DNA from: Eublepharis macularius
Taxonomy: Eukaryota; Chordata; Lepidosauria; Squamata; Eublepharidae
DNA length: 64,000 nt
Direction of reading: 5' to 3'
Assembly: GCF_028583425.1 (NCBI RefSeq)
Contig: NC_072791.1
Coordinates: 34,541,368 to 34,605,367, forward strand
Positions 1-12,000 of this stretch are shown here, piece after piece. Numbering within the stretch: position 1 is the first letter of the stretch; every line of letters begins with the position of its first letter. The translations under genes and the position numbers were made by a program. The notes beneath the pieces were generated by a model that was not told the origin of the DNA, did no database searches, and saw nothing but the letters and a program-made list of their open reading frames with translations.

Positions 1-3000
1 TCCTCAATAAGGCACCCTCTTGCAACTGTTTGAGAATGTCAGCATCAAAGGCCATAATCCTCAGGCTGTGTTCAGGCTTATAACTGCAATTCAAAGGATA
101 GTGCATGCATCAGGTCTTTTCTGGACCTCTCTTTCCACCATAGCATCGACCTGTGAAAATGATTCTGTTAGAGTAACATTTGACAGGGCAAGGCATCCAC
201 CTGCATGCAGAAATGCATTATGCACGCATGGAGCTCTTTGGATCATGGCCATAGGCTCCGGTGAAGTAAGTGTAATTTTATACTCCAAGAAGCTTTTTTT
301 TAAAAAAAAAAACAACTGTAACATAAAATGCTGAAAGCCATTTCAGATAATACCATTTTGCTGACACTGGCTTGGATCTAACGACTCATTTCCAAGGAGA
401 GAGAAATTTCTGACCGTGAAGCATGATTCCCTTACCTCTCTCCCTTCCTGCTGCAGTTCAGACTGCCCCCCAAAATGCAGCTCCTGGGGAGGAACAGCAT
501 TTGGGGGGGGGACATTTCAGAGTGTAGCAGGACAAGAGAGGCAAGAAAGTCACATTCCGCGGGTAGAAATACTTCTGTTCATGGAAATGCTCCATTGGAT
601 CCAAGCCACGGGAATGACAATCCAGAAAATATATATACAGTATGAGCAGGAGGCACATGTTGAGATACTTCGGAAAGAAACAGTATCAGACTGGGAGTCT
701 GTCAGAGTGTTGCCACTTCTGTTGTACTTTGTCCTTGTGGACAAATATGAAGTAAAGGTTGTGTTGGCAAAATAAAAGGGTGGATGAGGAGGTAATGCCT
801 GACTAAGCAGCAAAAAAAAATTTTTTTTAAGGAATTAAAAGGAAAACAATAAAAGAATATAAGAGAGTTCTCTGCAAACCAGGGTGCACTATACATCCCT
901 ATAACTGCAACAGAGATACATCCAGGCATGAGCACAGCTGATGAAGAGACAGAATTGCCTATTTAGTGGGAAGAAATAAATATTCCACCAGGAGGCTTTG
1001 AAGTCAAGAGTGGAAAGGCTTTTCACTCCTATGACTGATACCCATAGATATGACTGATATGACTATGACTGATACCCATAGAGTCATGCTTACATAGAGA
1101 ACCAACAGAGTACAGTGCATTTGGTACACTGAAGTCTAAATTGTGATCCAAAGGGTTCTCTCAGTTGCTAAAGTCTAGAATTAATCAAATAACAAGTATA
1201 GGATCCCAAGAATGGATCTCTGCTTGTCCTCTGGTTTCTTGCTGCAATGGCAAGAGGTGGCTCGTGATTCATGTCACATTGCAGCATCTTGCCTGCACCC
1301 CTTCTGTGATGCTTAACATCAAGCAGGCATGTGCTTCTGGTTGAATTATAAATCTGAGTGCCACTGCACCTACCTTTCCCCCTCTGTGCATACTATGCAC
1401 ACACTAGGGACTATCTCTTGTGCAACCTCCATCCATTTCAATGAAGCTTCTATAAGGAAAAAGAAACTTCCAGACAATTTAATGAGACCTGAGTTGGAGA
1501 AATTCCTGGCTGTTTTGTCCTAAATATATTTTAAATAATGTATACCACTGTAGTCTTCCTTGAATTCCTTGGATCTGGAAGCATGTCGTTCCTGCGTATA
1601 TTTTGCTTTGTAACATAGATGTGCATCCAAAATAAATGCATTTATTTCATTAGTTTCTTCGGAATGTGTTGCCCAATGTTACTAGCATAGACCTCTTTGG
1701 TCCGCAAAAGAGAATATTCCTGACTCTAGTATTTGGTTAACTATATTATACTCTACCATGTTTTTTTCTGATAAAGTAGTACCCAAGAAACATTTTAACT
1801 ATCTAATTGGTGGTACTTTAAAGATTTGCTGTTTAAACTGTGCTATATTTATATCCAGAGTTCTGCTTGCCAGACATTAATGCAGTAAATTTGCACATGT
1901 ATCCAAGCCTTGGGATTCATTGCAGGAATTTTCATCCCACTTGTAAAAAAAAATGGTCTTCTGGACAATATAAAGCGGAAAAACAGCAGTTCTGGTGCAA
2001 ACCACTGCTGGAAAGAGGGCCAAACTATACATTGGGTGCAACTGAACTCAAAGCCTGACACTTTGTTCCATGGAATTCAATGGGACAGCTCAGGAGGTGT
2101 TGTTCACCTTTCCTAGCGAAATTGATGAGAACTTAAAAGTGCTTGACTTTGGCTGATTGATACTGTATGTATTGATCATCTCTGGGTCAGTTTACCAACA
2201 GTGTTTGATTATGCCAAATAGCTACACTGTACAGAAGTAACTACAGTTTATCTTTTTACAGACTAATGTAGGATGCAACAAATCAGAACTTGAAGTGCTT
2301 TTCGAATATGGAAGGACTGGTGAAATCTCGGCCTGACTGTCATAAAACTCCAAAATACGCAGAGATTGTCATCTTTTTTTCTCAATGAAATCTCTACCAA
2401 TAGATTCTATGGTGCCAACTTCTTATCTTGGGGCCAAACTTATAAACTGATATAATTGGGTCCGGTGGTAGACTTCAGCTGCGTTGGTGCTGTTCTACTT
2501 CCATTCATGGATGTTGCACAGAAACACTAGTCCACAGTGGATTATATCCTCCATACTTGAACATTTTTTTATCCCTGTGCCACAGCAAAAATGTTAAATT
2601 AATACTTTGCTAAATTAAGGCCTTTCTTTTACCCAGGCTAGTACTGGTTTGTACATAAGTGGGCCATTGAACTGCATTTTCCAATGCAATTTTATAGCCC
2701 TCTCCAAGAGGGCTTCAGTACACATTGCTGATGAAACTGGTTCTATGCTGGCTTATTCGCTCCTCTGTCGTCCAAAAGTAAATAAATAAATAAACTGTGT
2801 CCTGCATTTGGTGCTGTCCTCAGTGCAGAAAAAAAAGAACATAGCCTCTCCTTACACTGTAAAACTTTTGGACTGAGACTAGACTCCAAACATACACACA
2901 GGTCACTCCCTTTGTTTGGGAAAAAAATAAAAAGCAATGTAATCCAGTATATCATGGGAACTTCAGAACAAGGGTTCAAACTAGCTGTTCACAAGTATTT

Positions 3001-4215
3001 GCTCAGGACTTGTTGCACGTGATGCCCTTTTTGCATTGCATTTACATAAAGTTTGGATGAAGGGGAGATCCGTGAGGTGACACATGTCAGTAAAGCGCAA
3101 CAGGCAAAGCTGGGGTGATCAAAGGAGACTTAGTTTGGAGTCCTCCGCACTTATCCATTGATGTTCCATCGACCTAGACTGTCTGCCTTCCCAGAGCAGA
3201 TTTCAAAAGGTGGCTTTCAGAGCCAAATTATTTACCGGGAATAAATTAACACAGATCTATTGCAGCAAATTCTGGCTCTGTCATCCACAAAAGGCATCAT
3301 GGGGTTGAGGTGAATAAGTGAAATACAACTTTCACATATAAAGGCAACTGAGAACTTTAGCTGGAGGAAGCTCAGTTGTCTGGCCTTGTGCATTTGTTGT
3401 TTTCAGAGTAGCCCCCCAAAGGTATTCTTCCGCCCCCAAACCTGAAATGTTTATCCTCTCGGCTGAGTGGCAATTACATCTATAAGCTTTACTTCACGAT
3501 TCTCCCACTAATATGTAATACACTGTTATATACATAACTGCAGCACTGTGATCTAACTTAAATAACTTTATTATTTATACTAATATGAAACATATGTTAA
3601 CATTTTTTACAGTGATAATTCTTCCAACCTCTGTCTGGATCTTTGCTTTCTGTTGTAGGGAATAAAAAGCTGTAGCCAACTACACCTCATTATTTTTCCT
3701 TTACAAAATGAATAAATAAAATTCAAAGGGTCTTGACTGCATTTTTTTTTAAGCTGAATTTCACAAGTATTTACACAAAATTCTCTGTTGCTATTAGCTT
3801 GGCCTTTTCTCATACCTCTTGTTATATCCCTTTTGGTTTAATTATCTTTGAGTGGGCAGTGGTTGCCGTGTATGCATGTGCACACGAATGCGTGTGTGCT
3901 CCTCATCTTGAGTTAAGCACAGAATTCTCTCTGAGATTTATCATTGACACCATTGACCATAACCATGCAACCTTTCCACAACACCAAACTACTATTTACT
4001 CCACTGACCAATTCCGCCCCCCCCCCCCTATAAACTGAGTTTATGGTGCTGTATTTTGCTGGTCTATATTAAAATTTCACAAGGAGAATGTTGACAACAG
4101 ACTTCTTCATAGATCTTGTGCTAACAAGCCAACGTCTTTCTCTTTAATAAATATTTACTTCACAGGGCTGCTGGTGCTGGAAATCTATTCAAATTAACGC
4201 AGTACTAAGAACTAT
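1..4215. other. AT-rich unassigned DNA
   Basis: No gene, long reading frame or recognised mobile element was seen on either strand. Short frames present here have no domain-like motif. A small imperfect duplication is visible: the 18 bases at 1030-1047 recur at 1064-1081. G- or C-runs occur at about 4017-4028. It could be intergenic or intronic; conserved non-coding elements cannot be excluded without alignment. Confidence 0.5.
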
Positions 4216-4312
4216 GCCAAGAATGTAATCCTGTGCAAAGTTACTCCAGTCTAAGCCAATTGAAATAAATGAATTTACATTGGAGTAACTCTGAATAGGA
4301 TTGTGTTAATTG
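4216..4312. repeat. Palindromic MITE-like repeat
   Basis: The sequence reads AATCCTGTGC..GTTACTCCA from the left and its near reverse complement TGGAGTAAC..AGGATTG on the right, so the whole of about 90 bp folds back on itself. A similar palindrome is found at 47027-47103. This looks like a small non-autonomous DNA element made almost only of terminal inverted repeats. No target duplication was identified, so the superfamily is open. Confidence 0.5.
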
Positions 4313-7300
4313 GTCTGTGGCTGTGATCTAAGTATACGTAGTGCAGAAAGGACTTTGCAGATGTAGCCTTTTATAAAAAGCCAGATTCCTTTTAGTTGGC
4401 TTTTTGGTGTTAGGGATGAATACAACTTCCTTCTGATCCTCCAAACAAGGATCTGGATCAGAACATTTGTGTTCAAATGTTGCTTTCTAATGTTACTGGT
4501 ATGCTAGGATTTGTTTGACTGTGCCCTGAAACCTCAATACTCCCTCTCCCATCCCCAATTCCAGTTAAGGAGATCATTTTATGTTCTTTTTAAATGTCCG
4601 CTGTTGTGTTGGGGGGGGGGATGATTTGATACCAGTTTCACGAATATATAAACATTATACACACTCACTACTTACCTCTGCCTTGGTGTCAAATGTTGGA
4701 TGGGATGGGGGTAGGGAATGATTTCTGTGTGTATGAAAAGCATTATGAACTTGTACATTTTTATACTCTTCTGTAATATTTTTGAAATATTTTGTTTTGC
4801 AGAAAAAAGTGATGAAGCAATCAAAAGACCAATAAGTACAATATTGATGCTTTAGGGTTGTGAGACCTTCACTCGCCAATAGGTTAATTTAGTACAGCAA
4901 TAAGCCAATTTTTTCCTTTCCTTTGTTGGGTTTATTTTTAATTCATTTGTTTTTATGCTGTACTAGGTGTATGGAACTGCCAGTTTCATTAACATGAAAT
5001 GAGTACTGTGACGGGAGGGCATAAACAGTAATATTAAGTTGTATTTGTGTTTACCTAAATGAGCAGTCGGAAGGCAAGTGCAATCAGCCAATCTTTAGGA
5101 AATTTGAAAAAAGTTGATCTAGAGGCATACTTGCATTTTACGTTTCTTGATGTGTAATCATATTGCCAAAGACAAACTCTTTCATCAGTTATTATTGTAA
5201 ATAACACTTTTCCCAAAACCTACCATAAAGTTTCTGTGATGTATTGTCTTCCAGTTGCAATAAAAATTACTGAGTTGCATCAATTGAATAATTGCAGTTT
5301 ATGGATTTTTTTTTAAGCGTTTCATTTAGAATTCTAACCAGCCCTTGTTTTGGATAGGCAATGCAGCTGAAATGTTAGATTAAAATTACACCACTATCTG
5401 GTTTAAAAACAGCTCAGGCATGGAGGGTTTGGGGGAAAGAATTGATCAAGGTCAAGGAATTAGGGTGCAACAAGATGCATAACAGATCATGTCAACCTTC
5501 TTACCCTTTGAGAGCTTAGCTCTGCCTGTCACAACAAGAAGAGGCTACTGCTACGCTTATTTGTACCAGGATGAGCATTTAGAGAGCAAATAGCTTAAGA
5601 TGACTACGCCCATAGTACACCAGTACAAAGCCAACGTACTCAGATCCTCCTGCTTAGACTCTCAGCTGTGATATCGCTGCTACCCCCCACCTCCAGGCAG
5701 ATAGGCTGGAGAGGGCTCAACCCCGCCTCCCCAGCCTAGGTGAGAGAGTTCTCAGAGCCATCAGGAATAGCTTTGAGCACTCCCATGGATGCCGTCCTTA
5801 CTGAGCATTCTCTGGGGCACCGGACTCTGGAAAGGAAAACTCAGAACAGTGCGTTGTTTGTCCTGCCCAACAATACTATCTCAACCTTTTTCATCTTCAC
5901 TCCTAGTATTACGTACCAGAGGACTTTGCAACATCACAAAAACCTCTGTAGGGCCAACATGTCTGCTGGGGTGCCTGCTGAGTCAAGAGAGATGTCAAGA
6001 TAGTTAAAAGTGACACAAGAAGCTGTTCCCAACTCTAGACAGCTTTTGAAAACACCTTTGCAGTATCACTGAAGTTTCTTGGGCATCCAGAACTTCCCAT
6101 GGGGTGCCTGTTGTGAGGCAAGGAGTGCCTTTCATAACAGATGCTGCTGCTGTACAAGGTACTATTTCTGGCTCATAAACCACTTGGTGTTGTTTCAGAG
6201 GCCTCTGGGAAATCCTCTTGTTTTTAATACGGGGGTGGGGAGGCTAACTTGGCCTGTCCTCCAGCGTTCCCAATATGAAGATGCTTCATCAGTCTATTTC
6301 TCACTGGAATGGAATAGGCTGGTCAAAAGCCCAGTCCCTGCTCTGGGGGCAAAATAAGTTAAACACACGCGTATGTGCAGGATCAGTAGCCGTTATGTTG
6401 TAGTGAATCATACAATTCAGCTCTTGACTTAAAAAGTACCCAGGTTGGCCAACAGTCACACAGCTTTCTAAAACTATTTGCTGATATATGCTACTTGGCA
6501 TTAAAGTTTTGGGGGAAATCAGCTTGGGAATCTCTCTTTAAGTACCTGCCTTCAGTTCTCCAGTGTACATAGTTAACTGGGCCTTGAATTATGTTTTCTT
6601 CCTACTCCTGAGATGCAACATCATTTTATCTATGTGCCTTTATTTCCCCCAGTTGATTGGGTCATATGCACAGTGATTCCCCCGCCCTTTTGGTCAATTT
6701 GGAGTGTGTCAGTATATCTAAGCTCATCAAAGAACAGAATGTTCTCCCTGGTAGAGCCACTTAAGTTAATAACTAGCAAAACCAAGAAACTGATCATTTA
6801 CTACAATCCCATGCTGAGACGGGCTTTTCAAATAAATGACAAAGCTGTTTCCCAGACTCTGGTTTTTTGTACCTTCCACTGTCAAAACACCCAGGAATGC
6901 TACAGTCTGCAGCATTGTAGTACGGTGTTAACCGTGATGAATTTATTTGAGGAAGATAAATGGAAACAGGGCAGCTACAGTCACTCACAGGCTGCCCCCT
7001 CATCCATTCCTCTCATTTTGAATGAACAGTCTTAAAAATATGAAGAACCATGAAGTGAAAACCCTATTTTGAATCATTATCTTGCATAAGTGCAGCAATG
7101 ATAGAAATCACTATGATGCAGTAATTTAAACATACTCTACCTTGCTATTCAGATGCTGATTTAGTATATTTTTATTTCAGTCTAAGGCTAAGTCTAAACA
7201 ATACAGTTTACCATATTCCTACTTGTGAGGTGAAGACAGACATGAGTACTTGCCATGCGTGCTGATTGATGCAAACAATACTTGTGGTGTTAAAAAAAAA

Positions 7301-7688
7301 AAATTTAAACTTCTCCATCAAGATGATCTCTCCCCCCCCCCACTGCCCCCAAGCTCTGGAGGCTTCTTATCCCATAAATTTTTAAAGGCAGTTGTAGAAG
7401 ATTTTATTTTAGGAGGAGAACCATAGAGACAGTCTCTATTCTCTCAGACAGTTTGTAATCAGAACTCTATGATGGCACCAAAAGTCCTCATTCCCCATGA
7501 GTAAGTGTTCAGGATGCCACAGGCTGAAAATATCAAAGCATCCCGGCAAGCAACCAACTCAATATGCTAAATGCATATGGCAACTCTTCTAAACAAACAA
7601 GTACGTCATGAAAACAGAAATCAGCCTGTGGCCAGTATATTGTTTAGATTAGCCTGAAGTCATTAGTGGTCAATGTGTGGCGTTGATG
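4313..7688. other. Unassigned DNA, no gene seen
   Basis: No recognisable gene or mobile element. A G-run lies near 4611-4620 and a C-run near 7331-7340. The longest frame is a 140-codon open stretch near 6613-7035 without recognisable motifs, best explained as chance. Confidence 0.45.
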
Positions 7689-7781
7689 CCAGACCTATGA
7701 ATGGCAGGAGACTAGGGCAAGTGATTACAATCAGAGGGCCCAGTGTTCCCTGACCAGACAAGATTGCATTACACAATCCCG

Positions 7782-7921
7782 TAGGGTTGCCAGCCTCCAA
7801 GTGATGGACTGGAACTCTACTTAAGACATAGAGTTAGTCTTGTATTACGCCTACCTGTTTATGGGCTCGATTTAGGATTATGATTAGGATTATGGGCTCC
7901 AGCCCATAGTTGGCAACCCTA
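7782..7921. mobile_element. Short hAT-like element, TAGGGTTGCCA termini
   Basis: The left end TAGGGTTGCCA is matched by TGGCAACCCTA at the right end, an 11-bp terminal inverted repeat. The same termini recur at 9767, 23033, 37262, 38362, 40449 and 44262, defining a local family. The flanking 8-mers do not match, so a clean insertion is not proven for this copy. Confidence 0.45.
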
Positions 7922-8106
7922 GCACCACAATAGCTCCAGTTAAGTAAAATAACAGCAAAAGCACATCAAAGAACCAGAGCTAGGGGCAGCAGAAGCACTG
8001 TAGGATAGAGTAGAATGCAGTTGTTTTACTGAAGAGAAGTAGCTGCTGCAGCCAAATGACAATGTTTTGTGGCTATATTAAGAGTAATGAATTTCTTGGA
8101 CAAAAA

Positions 8107-8135
8107 GTTTCATGAGCCAGAGCCCACTTCATCAG
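8107..8135 (-). ncRNA. Hammerhead-ribozyme-like motif (Penelope-like end)
   Basis: On the minus strand the core CUGAUGA is followed by an unpaired A, a stem formed by GUGGGC and GCUCAU (with G-U pairs), and GAAAC. These are the conserved core blocks of a hammerhead ribozyme. Hammerhead motifs are known in the terminal repeats of Penelope-like elements, and the same layout is seen at 27.2 and 43.8 kb. Activity is not implied; the flanking stems are weak here. Confidence 0.5.
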
Positions 8136-8253
8136 ATACATAAGGTGTTAACATTTGTTTGGCAGATTTCTGTCCAGACCTATAAATGGCAGGAGGCTAG
8201 GGCAAGTGATTACAATCAGAGGGCCCAGTGTTCCCTGACCAGACAAGATTGCA

Positions 8254-9491
8254 GACAACAAATACTCAATCCTGTTATTTAGAAGCATGGGAATTTAGGG
8301 GTCCAATAACCCCCAAACAATAACCAAGCTAGAGCTCAGCTCAGAAATGAAAGGCTCAGAGGTTCCAGCTGAGATGGGAAGGCCTGCAAGCTGAGGAGAA
8401 GTTAATTTGCTAACCTGTATAGGATAATTTATTTTAATTAATGCCCATTCCCTGAAAAAAAAATTAAATAAATCCAAATTTTGTAAATAAAACAAAAAGT
8501 AAATTTTAATTCTGCTGTAAAGTGGATTTCAGTGAGAAGTCTGCTGTTTGACGTAAGTAAGAAATTGAAATTGTGGAGTGGGCTTTGACATGGTAATGCA
8601 CATTTCATCTTTGGCATCCAATCAATTTCAGCGTTTCATTTTGATGGCAACAAATGCTGAAAACTGACTCATAAAAGTACGTAGTCGCAAACAGAATCAG
8701 AGCTCCCATCGCCCGATTTACAGACGAGTATAAACTTGCGTCCGGGAACACAAGCATTCTCCAAGATTCTTTGAGTTGAGTTTTTTCCCACAAAGATAAT
8801 TTTCAAAGTAATGGAAATGGAAGAAAGAACTGAGCTAAGGCTTTACTGATGTTTTGGTGATTGAAAGAAGCAAATGATTAGGCATCAACCAGGTAGGCTG
8901 AAGCTGTCCTGTGTAGGTTAATGCCACCTTAAAATCTGGTGGCATTTAACATTCAGAGGCTGTGATGAGGGGTGTAAACTCTGGTGTTTCCCAGGGAAGA
9001 CAATGCCTCCCCAAGCTGCCAGGTAGCATCCTGAAACTGCTCAGGCTCTCAAGTTCAGTTAGTCCTGTTTGTAGCAACTTTGCAAGTTCTAAGGAAGCAC
9101 GTGGCTGCTATGTTTGTTTTTGTAAACATAAGAGGAGGAGAAGACTGTCAGTGGTTAATATGAACAATACTGGAAACGAGAGAGAGAGAAAGATCCTGGA
9201 GGGGAGGGAAAGATGAACAGAAGCAATCAGAAGACTGAATAATGTATTTCTTGTAGCCTGCAACACAAACAGGGATCTCATTCCCCCGGTTGGGGTGGGG
9301 GATCTATCACTCCCAGCTTGCTCATGGGGGGTGGGAAGGTGCAGAGAACAGGCCAGAGAGCCCTGCAGAGCATTCCTACGTGCTCTGGAGCACTTCCTTG
9401 TCACATCAGGAATGACATAATTCCTGGAGCAACAGAGAAGTGAAGGCCACCCGTGTGAAGCTGATTTGATAAAAATTGGCTTTCAGCTCTA
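8254..9491. other. Unassigned DNA
   Basis: No gene recognised. The stretch holds short open frames only, for example an 84-codon frame near 8962-9216 that is Arg/Glu-rich at its end because of a GAGA-rich tract. No clear repeat boundary. Confidence 0.4.
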
Positions 9492-9499
9492 GATTGGGG

Positions 9500-9767
9500 T
9501 GGAGTTGTCAGATCCCTTTAAACTCCCAGTGGGAGTTGGGGGGGGGGCTGGCATTTACCTGTGTGATATTCTTGCATGTGTTCCCAGTAGGCATGATGAT
9601 GTCACTTCTGGGAGTGATGTCATCACACCCTGCTCTCAGCCTTCACAGGGCCCTGTGAAGGGTGGGAGCATTCTTGCCTCCCAGGCCTGTCCCCCGGGGC
9701 CTTCCCCCTACCACTGGCCAGGTGAGTGGGAGCAGGGTATCCCCCACTGGGGGGACTGGCAGCCCTA
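9500..9767. mobile_element. Non-autonomous hAT element, GC-rich family
   Basis: The element runs from TGGAGTTGTCAG to CTGGCAGCCCTA, terminal inverted repeats typical of the local TAGGGTTGCCAG family. The flanking 8-mers GATTGGGG (9492-9499) and TATTGGGG (9768-9775) agree at 7 of 8 positions, as expected for an aged hAT target duplication. The interior has mirrored GATGTCACTT and AGTGATGTCATC motifs. No transposase is encoded. Confidence 0.65.
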
Positions 9768-10214
9768 TATTGGGGGCCAGTTATTATCAAATTAGGCCCA
9801 CAAGGGAGCAGTAGAATAAGACCTCAGTCTGGCCTAATTCTAGAAATTTTCTAGGGACTGACATATCACTACTTAATAGAATTTACAATCTGAGTTAGGA
9901 TTTTTAAACATTTTATAAGATACATCCATGCAAATGATTAGCTCAGATTTAAAAAAGGTATGTGAGAATGCAGCAATGTGTTATGGTTTTAGAAAAAGAC
10001 AAGTTATTGTGTTTTATTGTTATCCTGATATGTGTATGTGTCTTATGTGTAAGAACTGCATTTAGAAAGCCACTTGGGTTCAGCACATCAATAGAAGGCT
10101 AAGATAGAGACCACTCTGGTTGAATGATGCAGCATGCTACCTTTTCTTTAACAGCCTTTAAAACCCTAGCTTTCATATAATATATTGTTTTTGTAACTTT
10201 TGTTATCCTAGTCC

Positions 10215-11290
10215 TATTAGATTGTTTAAAACATTTATATGCCACCTCTCCACTCAAAGTAGAGTCCCTAAGGCAGTTAATGAATAACTAAGACATTCAA
10301 ATAACATTCAAATACATATATAAATATGGTGGAGGTAAAGAGTGCCATCAAGTCATAGCTGATTTATGGCAACCCATAATTGAGTATTCAAGGCAAGAGA
10401 CTAACAGGGATGGTTTGCCATTGCCTGCCTCTGCAACCCTGGTCTTTGTTAGAGGTACTAACCAAGGTCAACCCTGCTTTGCTTTTGAGATCTGACAAGA
10501 TCAGGCTTGTCTGGGCTTTCCAGGTAAGGGCATATATAAACAAACATACAAACTAGGGAGTTTCTATACTGGGGAAGGGGGTAGAGCAAACCAAACAAAA
10601 AAATCTTCAGCCACTGACGGAAGACAATGACAGAGGAAGACAGACAAATCTCTAGGGAGAGAGTTCCACGGTTTCAGCACCACATTGAAGAAGGCCCTTT
10701 CTTGGACTGCCACCCATCTAGCCTCAAATGGTGGTGATTCCTGAAGCAAAGACTCCAAAGATGACTGGAGTTTACTGGTTCATATAGAAGAAAGCAGTCC
10801 TTAAGGTATGCTGGTCCCAAGCTGTATAGGGCTTTAAAGGCTAATACCAGCACCATGAATTAGGCCTGGGAGCAAATTGGGAGCCAATGTAGATGGAACA
10901 ATATTGGAGTGATATGGTCACTGCATTCTGTACCAATTGCAGCTTCAAGACAGTCTTCAAGGGCAGCCCCACATACAGCACATGGCAGTAATCTAATCTG
11001 GATGTCACCAGAACATGCACCACAGTGGCAAGAGAGGGCTGAAACAGATGAAAGGTGACCTTGGCCATCACTGCCACTGGTTTATCTAACAGGACACCTG
11101 GTTCCAGCAGCACCCTAAACCTACAAACCTGCTCTTTTAGGGGTAGGGCAACAGGATATATCGCTGTTCCTGAGTCAAACATTTCTCCCACCAGTATCAC
11201 CTCTTTTTTTGTCAAGATTAAGTTTCAGATGTCTTACGTTGTATTATTATATTGTTTATATCACTTGATTCACCTTGAGTCTTAAAGCCG
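10215..11290 (-). mobile_element. L2-type LINE 3' fragment, split by a SINE
   Basis: The minus strand encodes the C-terminal tail of an L2-type reverse transcriptase, with the recognisable stretch TSRLDYCHVLYVGLPLK followed by KLQLVQNAV (about 10930-11030). It is followed by the 3' UTR with 'phrases' shared with 30.3 and 40.5 kb, and ends in the tail near 10215. The element is interrupted at 10325-10530 by a 5S-derived SINE with a 10-bp target duplication. Frames are broken and the 5' two thirds are missing. Confidence 0.7.
10325..10530 (-). mobile_element. 5S rRNA-derived SINE
   Basis: The segment at about 10458-10512 resembles the reverse complement of 5S rRNA (blocks matching ACTAACCA, CCCTGCTT, GAGATCTGAC and GATCAGGC). 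The rest is the body shared with 45726-45975. CATATATAAA stands on both sides (10315-10324 and 10531-10540), a perfect 10-bp target duplication, so the SINE inserted into the L2 element. 5S-derived SINEs are known in squamates (5S-Sauria type); the family name is inferred. Confidence 0.75.
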
Positions 11291-11789
11291 AACTAGACGA
11301 GACAAATTACTCGAGTCTATGTGAGTGACCAGATTCTTTATTTTTCCTTACCTTCCCACGTCTCTTTTACCCCCAGTGAACTCATGTCAGTGGCTCTGCT
11401 CTGCACACATGTCAGCAAAAAAGCAGTTTATGTGTAGTCGCATTGGCGAGTGTCTGTGGTCAATATCATTGAGTCGCTGTTGCAGAGTGGTGATTCTGTT
11501 TTGCTTTTCTCTTCCCTCACAGAAAGGCAATAGGGAACACGGGATGGTTACAGGGGTCGGTTTAAGCATGCGCAAACTGGTGGTGCATGATGGGATACCA
11601 TTCTTGCATCTTGCAGGAGCGCAGAAGAAACCTGTGCCAGCATGGACACGGGATCAAGCGCAGTCTGGCCATGTTGGCTAGTGTACAGGAAAGCAATGGG
11701 GAGACACGTGTAAGTCCGATCGTGTGTTGTTCACGTGCCATTTGTCTTGTGTGGTTTGGCTCATAGTGGGAACGGTGGGCTATAAATAA
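11291..11789. other. Unassigned DNA
   Basis: No gene or repeat recognised with confidence. Moderately GC-rich compared with its neighbours, with a 118-codon open frame near 11325-11681 that shows no domain. Confidence 0.4.
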
Positions 11790-12000
11790 AGTGGGTGGAC
11801 TAGGATCTGGGAGACCCTAACCTACTCTGCCATGAAAGCTTGCTAGCCTTGGGACAATCATGTGCTCTCAGCCTAATCAGCTTCACAGGGTGTTTGTTGT
11901 GAAGGTGAAATAAAGGAGGTTGTAAGCCACTTTGGGTCCCCATTGGGAAGAAAAATGAAGTATAAATATCTAAAATAAGAAAATAAATAAAAAAACAGGG
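11790..12000 (+). mobile_element. tRNA-derived SINE (degraded)
   Basis: The sequence carries the GGATCTGGGAGACCC..CTCTGCCATGAAAGCTTGCT..CTTGGGACAATCA body common to squamate tRNA-related SINEs, then the GTAAGCCACTTTGGGTCCCCATTGGGAAGAA..GTATAAAT tail and an A-rich end. The same body in reverse is at 19565-19771. It encodes no protein and depends on LINE machinery. Confidence 0.6.

Larger units (their letters stand above)
7689..8253 (+). repeat. 80-bp direct repeat pair flanking inserts
   Basis: The 80 bases at 7689-7768 recur at 8174-8253 with two differences. The 405 bp between them hold a hAT-like fragment (7782-7921) and a Penelope-type hammerhead motif (8107-8135). The repeat is far too long for a target-site duplication. 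It may be the paired terminal repeat of a Penelope-like element or a local duplication; I cannot decide which. Confidence 0.6.
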
